A stretch of DNA of 8,579 bases from an uncultured Steroidobacteraceae bacterium (GTDB taxonomy: Bacteria > Pseudomonadota > Gammaproteobacteria > Steroidobacterales > Steroidobacteraceae). Positions 1 to 6,456 of the stretch are shown one piece after another. The stretch spans positions 1-8,579 of the forward strand of contig CATPBQ010000202.1 of the NCBI GenBank assembly GCA_955652795.1, in the 5' to 3' direction. The notes below the pieces were generated by a model. The model ran no database searches and was not told the DNA's origin. It was given only the letters and a program-made list of their open reading frames with translations. A program made the translations under genes and the position numbers. How positions within the stretch are numbered: position 1 is the stretch's first letter; each line of letters begins with the position of its first letter.

Positions 1-802
1 GACGCTGTTCGAGCTCTTCGGCGGCGCCCTGTCCACGACGTACCTGCTGCTGTGCTGGAGCGTGCTGTACTTCGGCATCCGGTTCTACGAGTCGCAGCGC
101 AAGCAGGAAGAGGCGATGCTCAAGGCGGTGGCCCTGGCGCAGGAGGCGCAGCTGAAAATGCTGCGCTACCAGCTCAACCCGCATTTCCTGTTCAACACGC
201 TGAACGCCATCTCCACGCTCATCCTGGACAACCAGAACCGCAAGGCGAACCACGCGGTGACGCGCCTGTCGGAGTTCCTGCGTTACACCCTCGACCAGGA
301 CCCGATGAAGAAGGTCACCCTGCGCCAGGAACTCGAAGCGCTGGATCTGTATCTGGGCACCGAGCGGCTGCGCTTCGGGGAGCGGCTGCGGCTCGAGTAC
401 GCAATCGAGGAGCCGGCGCTCAGCGCCCTGGTGCCGAGCCTGCTGCTGCAGCCGTTGCTGGAGAACTCGCTGAAGTACGCGGTGTCCGCGCGCGAGCAGG
501 GGGGCCTGGTGCGCATCGAAGGCCGCACCCGCGAGGGACTGCTGGAGCTGTCGGTCATCGATGACGGCCCGGGTCTGCGCGAGGGCGCCAGTCCCGGTGA
601 GCGGCGCGGGGTGGGCCTGCGCAACACCCGCGAGCGTCTGGCGGTGCTGTACGGGGAGAACTGCCGCTTCGCGGTGCTGAACTCCCGGCCGGGCCTGCGG
701 GTGGACATGGCGCTGCCGCTCGAGACCGCCGGCCCGGGCGGTGAGGCGCCGGCGAAGCCGCCGGCGCTGCAGCCGGGTGTCCCGCGCGGGGCGCACGCAT
801 GA
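1..802 (+). CDS. LytS/AlgZ-family sensor histidine kinase, 5'-truncated by window
   Basis: This is the C-terminal part of a membrane sensor kinase that autophosphorylates on a histidine and passes the phosphate to the regulator encoded next. The reading frame is open from base 2, so the true start lies outside the window. The first ~27 visible residues are hydrophobic (around TTYLLLCWSVLYFGI) and look like the last membrane segment. A short basic/acidic helix follows, then the family H-box NPHFLFNTLN with the phospho-accepting His at bases 182-184. Next come the N-box PLLENSLKYA (Asn at 464-466), the ATP-lid motif DDGPG and the G2-like GVGLRNTRERL. This is the His_kinase/HATPase layout of the LytS/AlgZ/YehU group rather than the classical EnvZ type. 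After the ATPase fold comes a ~25-residue Pro/Ala/Gly-rich tail. The stop overlaps the regulator's start (ATGA), so the two are co-translated. The sensed signal cannot be told. Confidence 0.94.
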   Translation, partial: TLFELFGGALSTTYLLLCWSVLYFGIRFYESQRKQEEAMLKAVALAQEAQLKMLRYQLNPHFLFNTLNAISTLILDNQNRKANHAVTRLSEFLRYTLDQDPMKKVTLRQELEALDLYLGTERLRFGERLRLEYAIEEPALSALVPSLLLQPLLENSLKYAVSAREQGGLVRIEGRTREGLLELSVIDDGPGLREGASPGERRGVGLRNTRERLAVLYGENCRFAVLNSRPGLRVDMALPLETAGPGGEAPAKPPALQPGVPRGAHA

Positions 803-1620
803 AAGTCCGCACCATCATCGTCGATGACGAGGCACTGTCGAGGCGCGGAATCGAGATCCGCCTGCGCACCGCGCCCGACTTCGAGATCCTCGCGCAGTGC
901 GCCAGCGGCCGCGAAGCACTCGCGGCCATCCAGCAGTACAAGCCGGACCTGGTGTTCCTGGATATCCAGATGCCCGGCATGTCGGGATTTGAAGTGCTGG
1001 CGCACCTGCCGCAGGAGTCCCTGCCGGTGGTGGTGTTCGTCACCGCCTACGACCAGTACGCCATCCAGGCGTTTGAAGCGCGCGCGGTCGACTACCTGCT
1101 GAAGCCGATCGACGATGCGCGCTTCGCCGCGACGCTCACGCGGGTGCGCGAGCACGTGCGTGCCCGGACCGCCGCCGATCAGCGCGACCGACTGCTGCAG
1201 ATCATCGCCGAGATCACCGGTTGCGGTGAGCTGGCGCTCGATGAGTTGCTCGAACACGGACGCCAGGCGATCGACGCGCGGCGGCCCGAGGTGCTGCCGA
1301 TCCGGCAGGGACGCGAGACGGTGCGCGTGCCCGTGGTGTCGATCCAGTGGATCGACGCTGCCGGGGACTACATGTGCATCCACGCGGCTGGCGACACCCA
1401 CATCCTGCGCGGCACGATGAAGGAGCTCGAGGAGATCCTGGATCCGAAGCTCTTCCAGCGCGTGCACCGCTCGACCATCGTCAACCTGCGGCTCGTGAGG
1501 AGTCTTCGTGCCCACATGAACGGCGAGTACTTCCTCACCCTCGAGGGCGGGCACGAGCTCAAGCTCTCGCGTACCTACCGGGACAAGATCGAGTATTTCC
1601 TCAGCGGCTCGGCGAGCTGA
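799..1620 (+). CDS. LytTR-family response regulator
   Basis: This 273-residue DNA-binding response regulator is the partner of the kinase just upstream. The receiver domain (about 1-120) has every key residue: acidic pair D9/D10, phospho-acceptor D55 in FLDIQMPGMSG, T82 in VTAYD, and K102 in LLKP. A linker of about 40 residues is followed by a LytTR DNA-binding domain (about 163-270), recognisable from LPIRQGRE, the IQWIDAAGDYMCIH strand, FQRVHRSTIVNL and the closing LKLSRTYRDKIEYFL. The architecture matches AlgR/LytR/YehT regulators; I do not assign a symbol because that group has many paralogues. The ATG overlaps the kinase stop by 4 bases and is preceded by GGGG at 788-791, seven bases upstream. 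Target promoters cannot be read from here. The following gene is on the same strand 135 bases away and is a candidate target or operon member, by position only. Confidence 0.95.
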   Translation: MKVRTIIVDDEALSRRGIEIRLRTAPDFEILAQCASGREALAAIQQYKPDLVFLDIQMPGMSGFEVLAHLPQESLPVVVFVTAYDQYAIQAFEARAVDYLLKPIDDARFAATLTRVREHVRARTAADQRDRLLQIIAEITGCGELALDELLEHGRQAIDARRPEVLPIRQGRETVRVPVVSIQWIDAAGDYMCIHAAGDTHILRGTMKELEEILDPKLFQRVHRSTIVNLRLVRSLRAHMNGEYFLTLEGGHELKLSRTYRDKIEYFLSGSAS

Positions 1621-1626
1621 AGCGCC

Positions 1627-1680
1627 GTGACGCATTTCGCACTGCCGCGGCCTCAGCGCGGTAAGTGAGACCTGCGTCAC
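1627..1680. other. Extended imperfect hairpin (inverted repeat) after the response-regulator gene
   Basis: The outer arms GTGACGCA (1627-1634) and TGCGTCAC (1673-1680) are perfect 8-base inverted copies. Nested inside are CACT (1640-1643) with AGTG (1664-1667), and CCGCG (1645-1649) with CGCGG (1657-1661) around a 7-base loop. The pairings stack into one 54-base stem with two internal loops, starting 6 bases after the regulator's stop. There is no U-run after it, so it is not a standard intrinsic terminator. It could be a 3' RNA stem, a weak terminator or an operator-like dyad. The symmetry is seen directly; the role is inferred. Confidence 0.5.
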
Positions 1681-1755
1681 GAACCCGAGGGGGCGCCTCC
1701 CGATCTGTGAGCCATCGCGAGGCCGCGCCGCGGGCGCGTTGCTTAGATAGGTCGT

Positions 1756-3258
1756 ATGGAACCCGCGTCTCGCCCGTCGCTGGAGCTCCTCGCGGATCTG
1801 CCCCTCGAGGAGCCGCTGGATGCCACCGCAGCGCCCAGGGATCCCCCGACGCTGGCGCCGGCGGCACCGCTAGCTGCGCCGGCCGCGGCGGCGGCTGCGC
1901 CAGCACAGAACCCGGAACAGACGGATCTCGATTTCATCGACGCCGAGCTGTTCCTGGCGCCCGATCACCCGTCGTTGACAGTCTCGATGGCCCCCCCGGC
2001 GCCGGCACCCGTCGAGCAACCCGCTCCGCTCGAACTCGCGCTGGAAGACCCGGTCGTCGATGAGCTGCTGACCTCGCCCGTGCCTGCGCCGACGCCCCCT
2101 GCGGCTGCGGCGCCGCTGACTCTGACCGCGACACGGGCGGCACCGGCTGCGCCGCCGGATGCGGCGAGAGCGCAGGCGAGTGCGGCGACGCGCGTGCCGA
2201 TCGCGAAAACCGCCGCTCTGGTCGCGGCGGCCGCCAAGCTCGCCGCCGCAAGCGCGGCCCACCAGCAGCGATCCCCCGGCAGGGCCCCCTCCAGTGCGGC
2301 TGCGCCCCCGAAACCTGCGCCTCAACCCGCCGTACGGGTCGAGTCACCTCGTGCTGAGGCATCCCGAGTCGAGGCACTGAGCTTCGCCGGCTGGGCAAGC
2401 GCTCGGGCCTCTACGGCGATACCCAACGCAATACCCACCGCGATACCGACCGCGATACCCGCGAGGAGTGCGACACCCAAGGACGCAGCGCAGGCCGCGG
2501 CGCAACCCGCCGCCGCACAACGCGCCCCGGCGCAGACTCCGGCGGCCGCGGTGTCTCCGCCCATGGACCGGGACTTCATCGCCCGCAACCAGGTGATCGA
2601 GCGCTATCTGTCGGGACGGCTGCCGCTCAAGGGCGCAACCGATTTCGAGGGCTTCTGTCACCGGCATCCCGAGCTCCTGGACGAGATCGGTCTGCCCGAG
2701 AGAGTGAACGCAGGACTGCGTCTCCTCGAGGCGAGTGGCAAACCCGAGCCGTGGCAGGAGGCGGCACGGCCGGCGTGGCAGAAGCCGCAGGCGATCCTCG
2801 GGCTCGCCGCCGCGGTGCTGCTCCTCGGCGTAGCGCTGGCCATCGTCGCCGGCGGCAGCGCCGCCAAGAGCCATCGGATCACTGCTCTGCAGAAACAGGC
2901 GTTCGAACGGGCGCTCGATCCGGCGACCAGCACGCGCGAGATTCGCCTCCTGCCGAGTCGCTCGGGGGCATCCAACACGCCCGCGATCAGCATCGGCGGC
3001 GGCGGCGTGCAGCTGGCGGATTTCAAGATCGACGAATCACGCTCGCCGTATCACTCCTTCCGCGTGACCATCGATCGCATCGATCAGGGACGCGTGGGCG
3101 TGATCACGAACCTGACGAAGGATTCCAACGGTCATCTGCGCATTGCGCTCAACAGCTCCGCGCTCGGTCCCGGCAACTACCAGCTGACGATCGAAGGGCT
3201 CAACTGGCGCGGCGATCCCGAGCCGGACTCCTGGATCACGATCGGCATTGTGCGCTAG
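1756..3258 (+). CDS. Ala/Pro-rich single-pass membrane protein of unknown function, anti-sigma-like layout
   Basis: I do not recognise this 500-residue protein by name. Residues 1-269 are low complexity, dominated by Ala, Pro and Arg, with no predicted fold apart from a short acidic patch near residues 55-70; they include four tandem AIPx units at 221-236. From M270 the sequence looks conserved: DRDFIARNQVIERYLSGRL, then FEGFCHRHPELLDEIGLPERV. This resembles the helix of zinc-finger-type anti-sigma proteins (ERYL.G.L...) but lacks the usual CxxC. A Gln/Trp-containing linker leads to one membrane segment (about 347-367), then an Arg/Lys-bearing stretch and a probable beta-rich domain (about 400-500) ending in GPGNYQLTIEGLNWRG, like the extracytoplasmic sandwich domains seen after the membrane helix in some anti-sigma-like proteins. 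Topology would be N-terminus in the cytoplasm. The ATG has only a weak AGG at 1749-1751. A start at ATG 2563 (M270, 231 residues) is possible but has no obvious ribosome-binding site. Confidence 0.75.
   Translation: MEPASRPSLELLADLPLEEPLDATAAPRDPPTLAPAAPLAAPAAAAAAPAQNPEQTDLDFIDAELFLAPDHPSLTVSMAPPAPAPVEQPAPLELALEDPVVDELLTSPVPAPTPPAAAAPLTLTATRAAPAAPPDAARAQASAATRVPIAKTAALVAAAAKLAAASAAHQQRSPGRAPSSAAAPPKPAPQPAVRVESPRAEASRVEALSFAGWASARASTAIPNAIPTAIPTAIPARSATPKDAAQAAAQPAAAQRAPAQTPAAAVSPPMDRDFIARNQVIERYLSGRLPLKGATDFEGFCHRHPELLDEIGLPERVNAGLRLLEASGKPEPWQEAARPAWQKPQAILGLAAAVLLLGVALAIVAGGSAAKSHRITALQKQAFERALDPATSTREIRLLPSRSGASNTPAISIGGGGVQLADFKIDESRSPYHSFRVTIDRIDQGRVGVITNLTKDSNGHLRIALNSSALGPGNYQLTIEGLNWRGDPEPDSWITIGIVR
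2416..2463 (+). repeat. Four tandem 12-base units encoding AIPx
   Basis: Four in-frame copies run GCGATACCCAAC, GCAATACCCACC, GCGATACCGACC and GCGATACCCGCG, encoding AIPN-AIPT-AIPT-AIPA (residues 221-236) of the Ala/Pro-rich protein. Each unit uses the Ile codon ATA, which is unusual in this GC-rich sequence, where ATC is the norm. The pattern suggests local slippage or duplication within a disordered linker. The copies differ at one to three positions, so the expansion is not very recent. Confidence 0.85.
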
Positions 3259-3262
3259 CGGC

Positions 3263-5752
3263 TCACGCACGCAGCGTGGTGAGCGGCGGCTGATTCACGA
3301 CGCTGCGCGTGGCGAGCCAGCCGCCGGCCCCCACCAGGAGCGCACCGCCCACGACCCCCTCCACCCAGGGCATGAACTCGAAGGCATAACGCAGATCGAG
3401 CCAGTGCGTGGTGAGGAAGTAAGCGCCGACGGACGCGCCCACGGCGGCGAGCAGCCCGGAAAGACCGCCGAGCGTTGCGAACTCCGCGAGCACCCCCTGC
3501 ACCACGGTGCCGCGGCTCGCGCCCAGGGTGCGCAACATGGCGCTCTCGTAGCGGCGCTCGTCGCGACTTGACTGCACCGCCGCCAACAGCACCGTCAGTC
3601 CCGCGAACAGCGTGAACACGAACACGCTCTGGACCGCGAGCGCCGCCTTGTCGAGCACCGCACGCACCTGCGTGAGCAGCTCATCGATGTCGAATATCGA
3701 CACGCTGGGAAAGCGCCGCGCGAGTTGCGCCAGGGAACGGGCGCGGCCGGGCGTGAAATAGGCGCTCGTCATGTAGGTACCGGCGGCGCCTTCCAGCACC
3801 CCGGGGGGAAACACGATGAAGAAATTCGGCTGAAAACTGTCCCACTTCACCTTGCGGATGCTCGCGACGGTAACCTCGAGCGCTTCGCCGGCGATGTCGA
3901 AGCTCAGGTGATCACCGACCTGCACGCCGAGGGATTCCTGGAATTCAGTGGCCAGCGACACCAGCGGTTTGCCGAAATCGGCCGCCGTCCACCAGCGGCC
4001 GGCGATGATGCGGTTGTCCGCTCCCAGCTCGGTCGCCCAGGTGAGGTTCTGCTCGCGGGTCGCGAAGGTGTCCTCGCCGTTGCGCGCCGAGCGCAGGTTC
4101 TCGACAGCGTGGCCGTTGATGCCGGTCAGCCGGCCGCGGATCATCGGCAGCACGCGGGTGGTGCGTGCGCCCTGCGTCTGAAGAAAGCTCACGAAATCCC
4201 CGCGCGCGGCCGGCGGGATGTTGATGAAGAAGTAGTTGGGAAGATTCGGCGGCAGCGTACGTTGCCAGTCGCCGTTCAGATCCTCACGCAGGATCCCCAG
4301 CAGCAGCAGCACCATGATGCCGGTGCCGAAGGCCACCAGCTGCACGACGCTCTCGGCGCGGCGCCGGCTCAAGTTCGCGACTCCGAAGCGCCACGCGACA
4401 CCGACGCGGCCCCGCAGGCGGCCGGCGAGATACACCAGCAGCACTCCGGCGAGCGTCAGCACCAGCACGAAGACCGCGAGCGCCGCGGTGAAGTACAGGA
4501 ACAGCTTCGCGTCCGGCACCACCCAGTAGATGAGCAGCAGCACCACGGCAATCGCGGGACCGAACGCCAGCAGCACGAGCGGCGGCGGCGGGCCGACGTC
4601 GCGGCGCAGCACCCGCAGCGCCGGCACCCGCGCCAGCTGCAGCAGCGGCGGCATCGCGAACCCTGCGAGCACCGCGACCGCGGTCACGAAGCCGATGGCG
4701 AGCGGGGTGAGACTCGCCGCCGGCAGATCGGTGACCGCCAGCAGCCCGCGGATGGTGCGCAGCAGCCACTCCTGGGCGAGGAATCCGAGCGCTGCGCCTG
4801 CCACGGCTGCGACGAGCGCGAGCGCCAGCAGCTGCAGCACCGACATCGCCAGAGTGAAGGCGCGCGTCGCCCCGAGGGTCTTGAGCAGTGCCACGGTATC
4901 GAGGTGCCGGTGCACGTAGCGGCGCGCTGCCATCGCCACCGCGATCGCGCACAGCAGCACGCTCACCAGGCTCGCAAGACTCAGGAAGCGCCCGGCGCGC
5001 TCCACGGCGTTGCGGATCTGCGGGCTCGCTTCGGTGATATCCCGCAGACGCTCGCCGGGGCCCTTGTGGACGATGAGCCAGGCCTTGAAGGCGTCGATGC
5101 GCGTACGCTCGCCCGCGAACAACGCGCTGTAGCTGACGCGGCTGCCGGGCTGGATCAGGTGCGTGGCCGGCAGGTCCGCGGCATTCATGATGAGGTTCGG
5201 CGCAAGCTCGGCAAAGGTGCCGCCCTGGTCGGGCCGGGCGATCAGCACCCGGGTCACGCGCAGATTCGCCGCCCCGATCGAGAGCTGCGAACCCACGCGC
5301 CCGCCGATCGCCGCGAGCAGCTTCGAATCCGGCCATGCCTCGCCCGGAGCGGGAATGCCTGCTGCGGGTGAACCTCTCGCAAACGGTTCGCCGGCGACCA
5401 ACACCCGTCCGCGCAACGGGTAGCCCGCGCTCACCGCGGCGACGTTGGTGAGCTGGCTCGCATCTGCGTTGAACACCACCGAGAGCAGATTGGTGCTGCG
5501 CGCGGAACGCAGTCCGCGGCGCGCGGCTTCCGCGAAGTACGCCTCGGCGAGCGGTTGCGGCGAACCGAGGCGGATGTCCGCCGCCAGCACCGCGCTTGCC
5601 TGCAAGGCGACCGCGGCGCTGATGCGGCTGACCAGAAAGCCGACGCCCGTGAGGGCGGCGACCGCGACGGTGAGCGCGAGCAGCAGCACGCCCAGCTCGC
5701 CCGAGCGCCACTCGCGCGCCAGCGTGCGCAGCGCGAGCCGCAGCGCGTTCAC
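3263..5752 (-). CDS. ybbP: YbbP-type ABC transporter permease (double FtsX domain)
   Basis: This large inner-membrane permease has 829 residues, close to E. coli YbbP (about 800). It is the membrane partner of the ATPase encoded immediately upstream on the same strand. Hydrophobic segments lie near residues 20-41, 256-277, 300-324, 350-371, 390-411, 417-442, 470-488, 705-727, 755-780 and 796-815, giving about ten. Large extracytoplasmic loops fall after the first (about 45-255) and seventh (about 490-700). The FtsX hallmark LLKTLGATRAFTLAM (289-303) recurs as MLRTLGASRGTVVQG (739-753), showing two FtsX repeats as in YbbP and the LolC/E-related group. Such pairs act as mechanotransmission machines rather than pumping through a channel; the substrate is unknown. 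The GTG start overlaps the ATPase stop (GTGA, bases 5749-5752), so translation is coupled. The stop lies 4 bases from that of the convergent neighbour. Confidence 0.92.
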   Translation of the reverse strand: MNALRLALRTLAREWRSGELGVLLLALTVAVAALTGVGFLVSRISAAVALQASAVLAADIRLGSPQPLAEAYFAEAARRGLRSARSTNLLSVVFNADASQLTNVAAVSAGYPLRGRVLVAGEPFARGSPAAGIPAPGEAWPDSKLLAAIGGRVGSQLSIGAANLRVTRVLIARPDQGGTFAELAPNLIMNAADLPATHLIQPGSRVSYSALFAGERTRIDAFKAWLIVHKGPGERLRDITEASPQIRNAVERAGRFLSLASLVSVLLCAIAVAMAARRYVHRHLDTVALLKTLGATRAFTLAMSVLQLLALALVAAVAGAALGFLAQEWLLRTIRGLLAVTDLPAASLTPLAIGFVTAVAVLAGFAMPPLLQLARVPALRVLRRDVGPPPPLVLLAFGPAIAVVLLLIYWVVPDAKLFLYFTAALAVFVLVLTLAGVLLVYLAGRLRGRVGVAWRFGVANLSRRRAESVVQLVAFGTGIMVLLLLGILREDLNGDWQRTLPPNLPNYFFINIPPAARGDFVSFLQTQGARTTRVLPMIRGRLTGINGHAVENLRSARNGEDTFATREQNLTWATELGADNRIIAGRWWTAADFGKPLVSLATEFQESLGVQVGDHLSFDIAGEALEVTVASIRKVKWDSFQPNFFIVFPPGVLEGAAGTYMTSAYFTPGRARSLAQLARRFPSVSIFDIDELLTQVRAVLDKAALAVQSVFVFTLFAGLTVLLAAVQSSRDERRYESAMLRTLGASRGTVVQGVLAEFATLGGLSGLLAAVGASVGAYFLTTHWLDLRYAFEFMPWVEGVVGGALLVGAGGWLATRSVVNQPPLTTLRA

Positions 5753-6456
5753 AGCACCCGCCCCGCTTCCATCTTCACCATGCGGGCACAGCGCGCGGCG
5801 AGTTCGCGATCGTGCGTGACCAGGACCAGCGTCGTATGGGCGTTGGCATTGAGCTCGAACAGCAGCTCCCCGACCCGCGCTCCCGTCACGGTGTCGAGAT
5901 TGCCGGTGGGCTCGTCCGCGAACAGCACCGCCGGCTGCGTCACGAACGCCCGGGCGAGCGCAACGCGCTGCTGCTCCCCACCCGAGAGCTGCCGCGGGTA
6001 GTGGCCGGTGCGCTCCTTGAGGCCAACGCGCTGCAGGGTCTCTGCGGCAGCGCGCCGCGCATCCCGCCGCCCCGCCAACTCCAGCGGCAGCATCACGTTC
6101 TCGAGCGCGGTGAGCGCCGGGATCAGGTGGAAGGACTGAAACACGAACCCGACGCGCTGCGCCCGCAGCCGCGCCCGGCCGTCCTCATCGAGCTGCGTAA
6201 GATCCTGACCCTCGAGCAGCACGCGCCCGCGGGTCGGCACATCGAGCCCGGCCAGCAGCGCCAGCAGAGTCGACTTACCCGCGCCCGAAGGTCCGGTCAC
6301 GGCGACCGATTCGCCCGCCAGGATATCGAGCGAGACCTCATCGACAATGGTCAGCGAACCTTCCGGACTGCTAACCTGCTTGCAGAGGTTTTCTGCCCGG
6401 AGAACGCGGTTGCGGATCGTCGGCGCCTGGGCGCTGGGCTTGGGGTTGGTATTCAT
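5749..6456 (-). CDS. ybbA: YbbA-type ABC transporter ATP-binding protein
   Basis: This cytoplasmic ATPase (235 residues) powers the YbbP permease. It belongs to the MacB/LolD/FtsE-like clade. Walker A is GPSGAGKST (55-63), the Q-loop Gln is 107 in VGFVFQSF, the signature is LSGGEQQRVALARA (157-170), Walker B is VLFADEP with catalytic Glu182, the D-loop GNLD follows, and the switch His is 215 in VTHD. The phrase FVFQSFHLIPALTALENV is typical of the YbbA/LolD group. The start is well fixed: ATG at 6456 has GGAG at 6461-6464 four bases upstream, and the next in-frame ATG/GTG/TTG is at residue 53, beside Walker A. The N-terminus is about a dozen residues longer than I recall for E. coli YbbA, and that extra part lies where the gene overlaps the divergent tesA. 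The gene is followed by ybbP with a 4-base overlap. Confidence 0.94.
   Translation of the reverse strand: MNTNPKPSAQAPTIRNRVLRAENLCKQVSSPEGSLTIVDEVSLDILAGESVAVTGPSGAGKSTLLALLAGLDVPTRGRVLLEGQDLTQLDEDGRARLRAQRVGFVFQSFHLIPALTALENVMLPLELAGRRDARRAAAETLQRVGLKERTGHYPRQLSGGEQQRVALARAFVTQPAVLFADEPTGNLDTVTGARVGELLFELNANAHTTLVLVTHDRELAARCARMVKMEAGRVL
6399..6403 (+). promoter_or_regulatory. Ribosome-binding site supporting a TTG start for tesA
   Basis: GGAGA at 6399-6403 lies six bases before the in-frame TTG at 6410. The upstream in-frame ATG at 6347 has no comparable site at proper distance, and neither does the TTG at 6380. Starting at 6410 gives a signal peptide of normal size. Confidence 0.65.

Noticed and set aside
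283..1680. 465-residue open frame on the minus strand opposite the kinase and regulator
   Set aside because: It is antisense to two well-defined two-component genes; its Arg/Ser/His-rich composition and lack of motifs indicate a shadow.
1743..1755. AT-rich TTAGATAGG just before the ATG at 1756 as a -10 element for a leaderless mRNA
   Set aside because: It matches the -10 consensus at only three positions and no -35 element lies at proper spacing; the AGG may simply be a weak ribosome-binding site.
2416..2463. Tandem repeat as a CRISPR or iteron array
   Set aside because: The 12-base units have no spacers, are in frame within a coding region and encode a simple peptide repeat.
3725..5371. 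548-residue open frame on the plus strand opposite ybbP
   Set aside because: It is rich in His, Gln, Arg and Glu with no domain, which is typical of an antisense shadow in GC-rich DNA. The minus-strand frame is a clear permease with ten membrane segments and paired FtsX motifs.
6341..6377. Possible sigma-70 promoter for tesA: TCGACA (6341-6346) with TAACCT (6372-6377)
   Set aside because: The spacer is 25 bases, far from 16-18, and the -10 match is poor. A promoter must exist inside ybbA, but I cannot place it.
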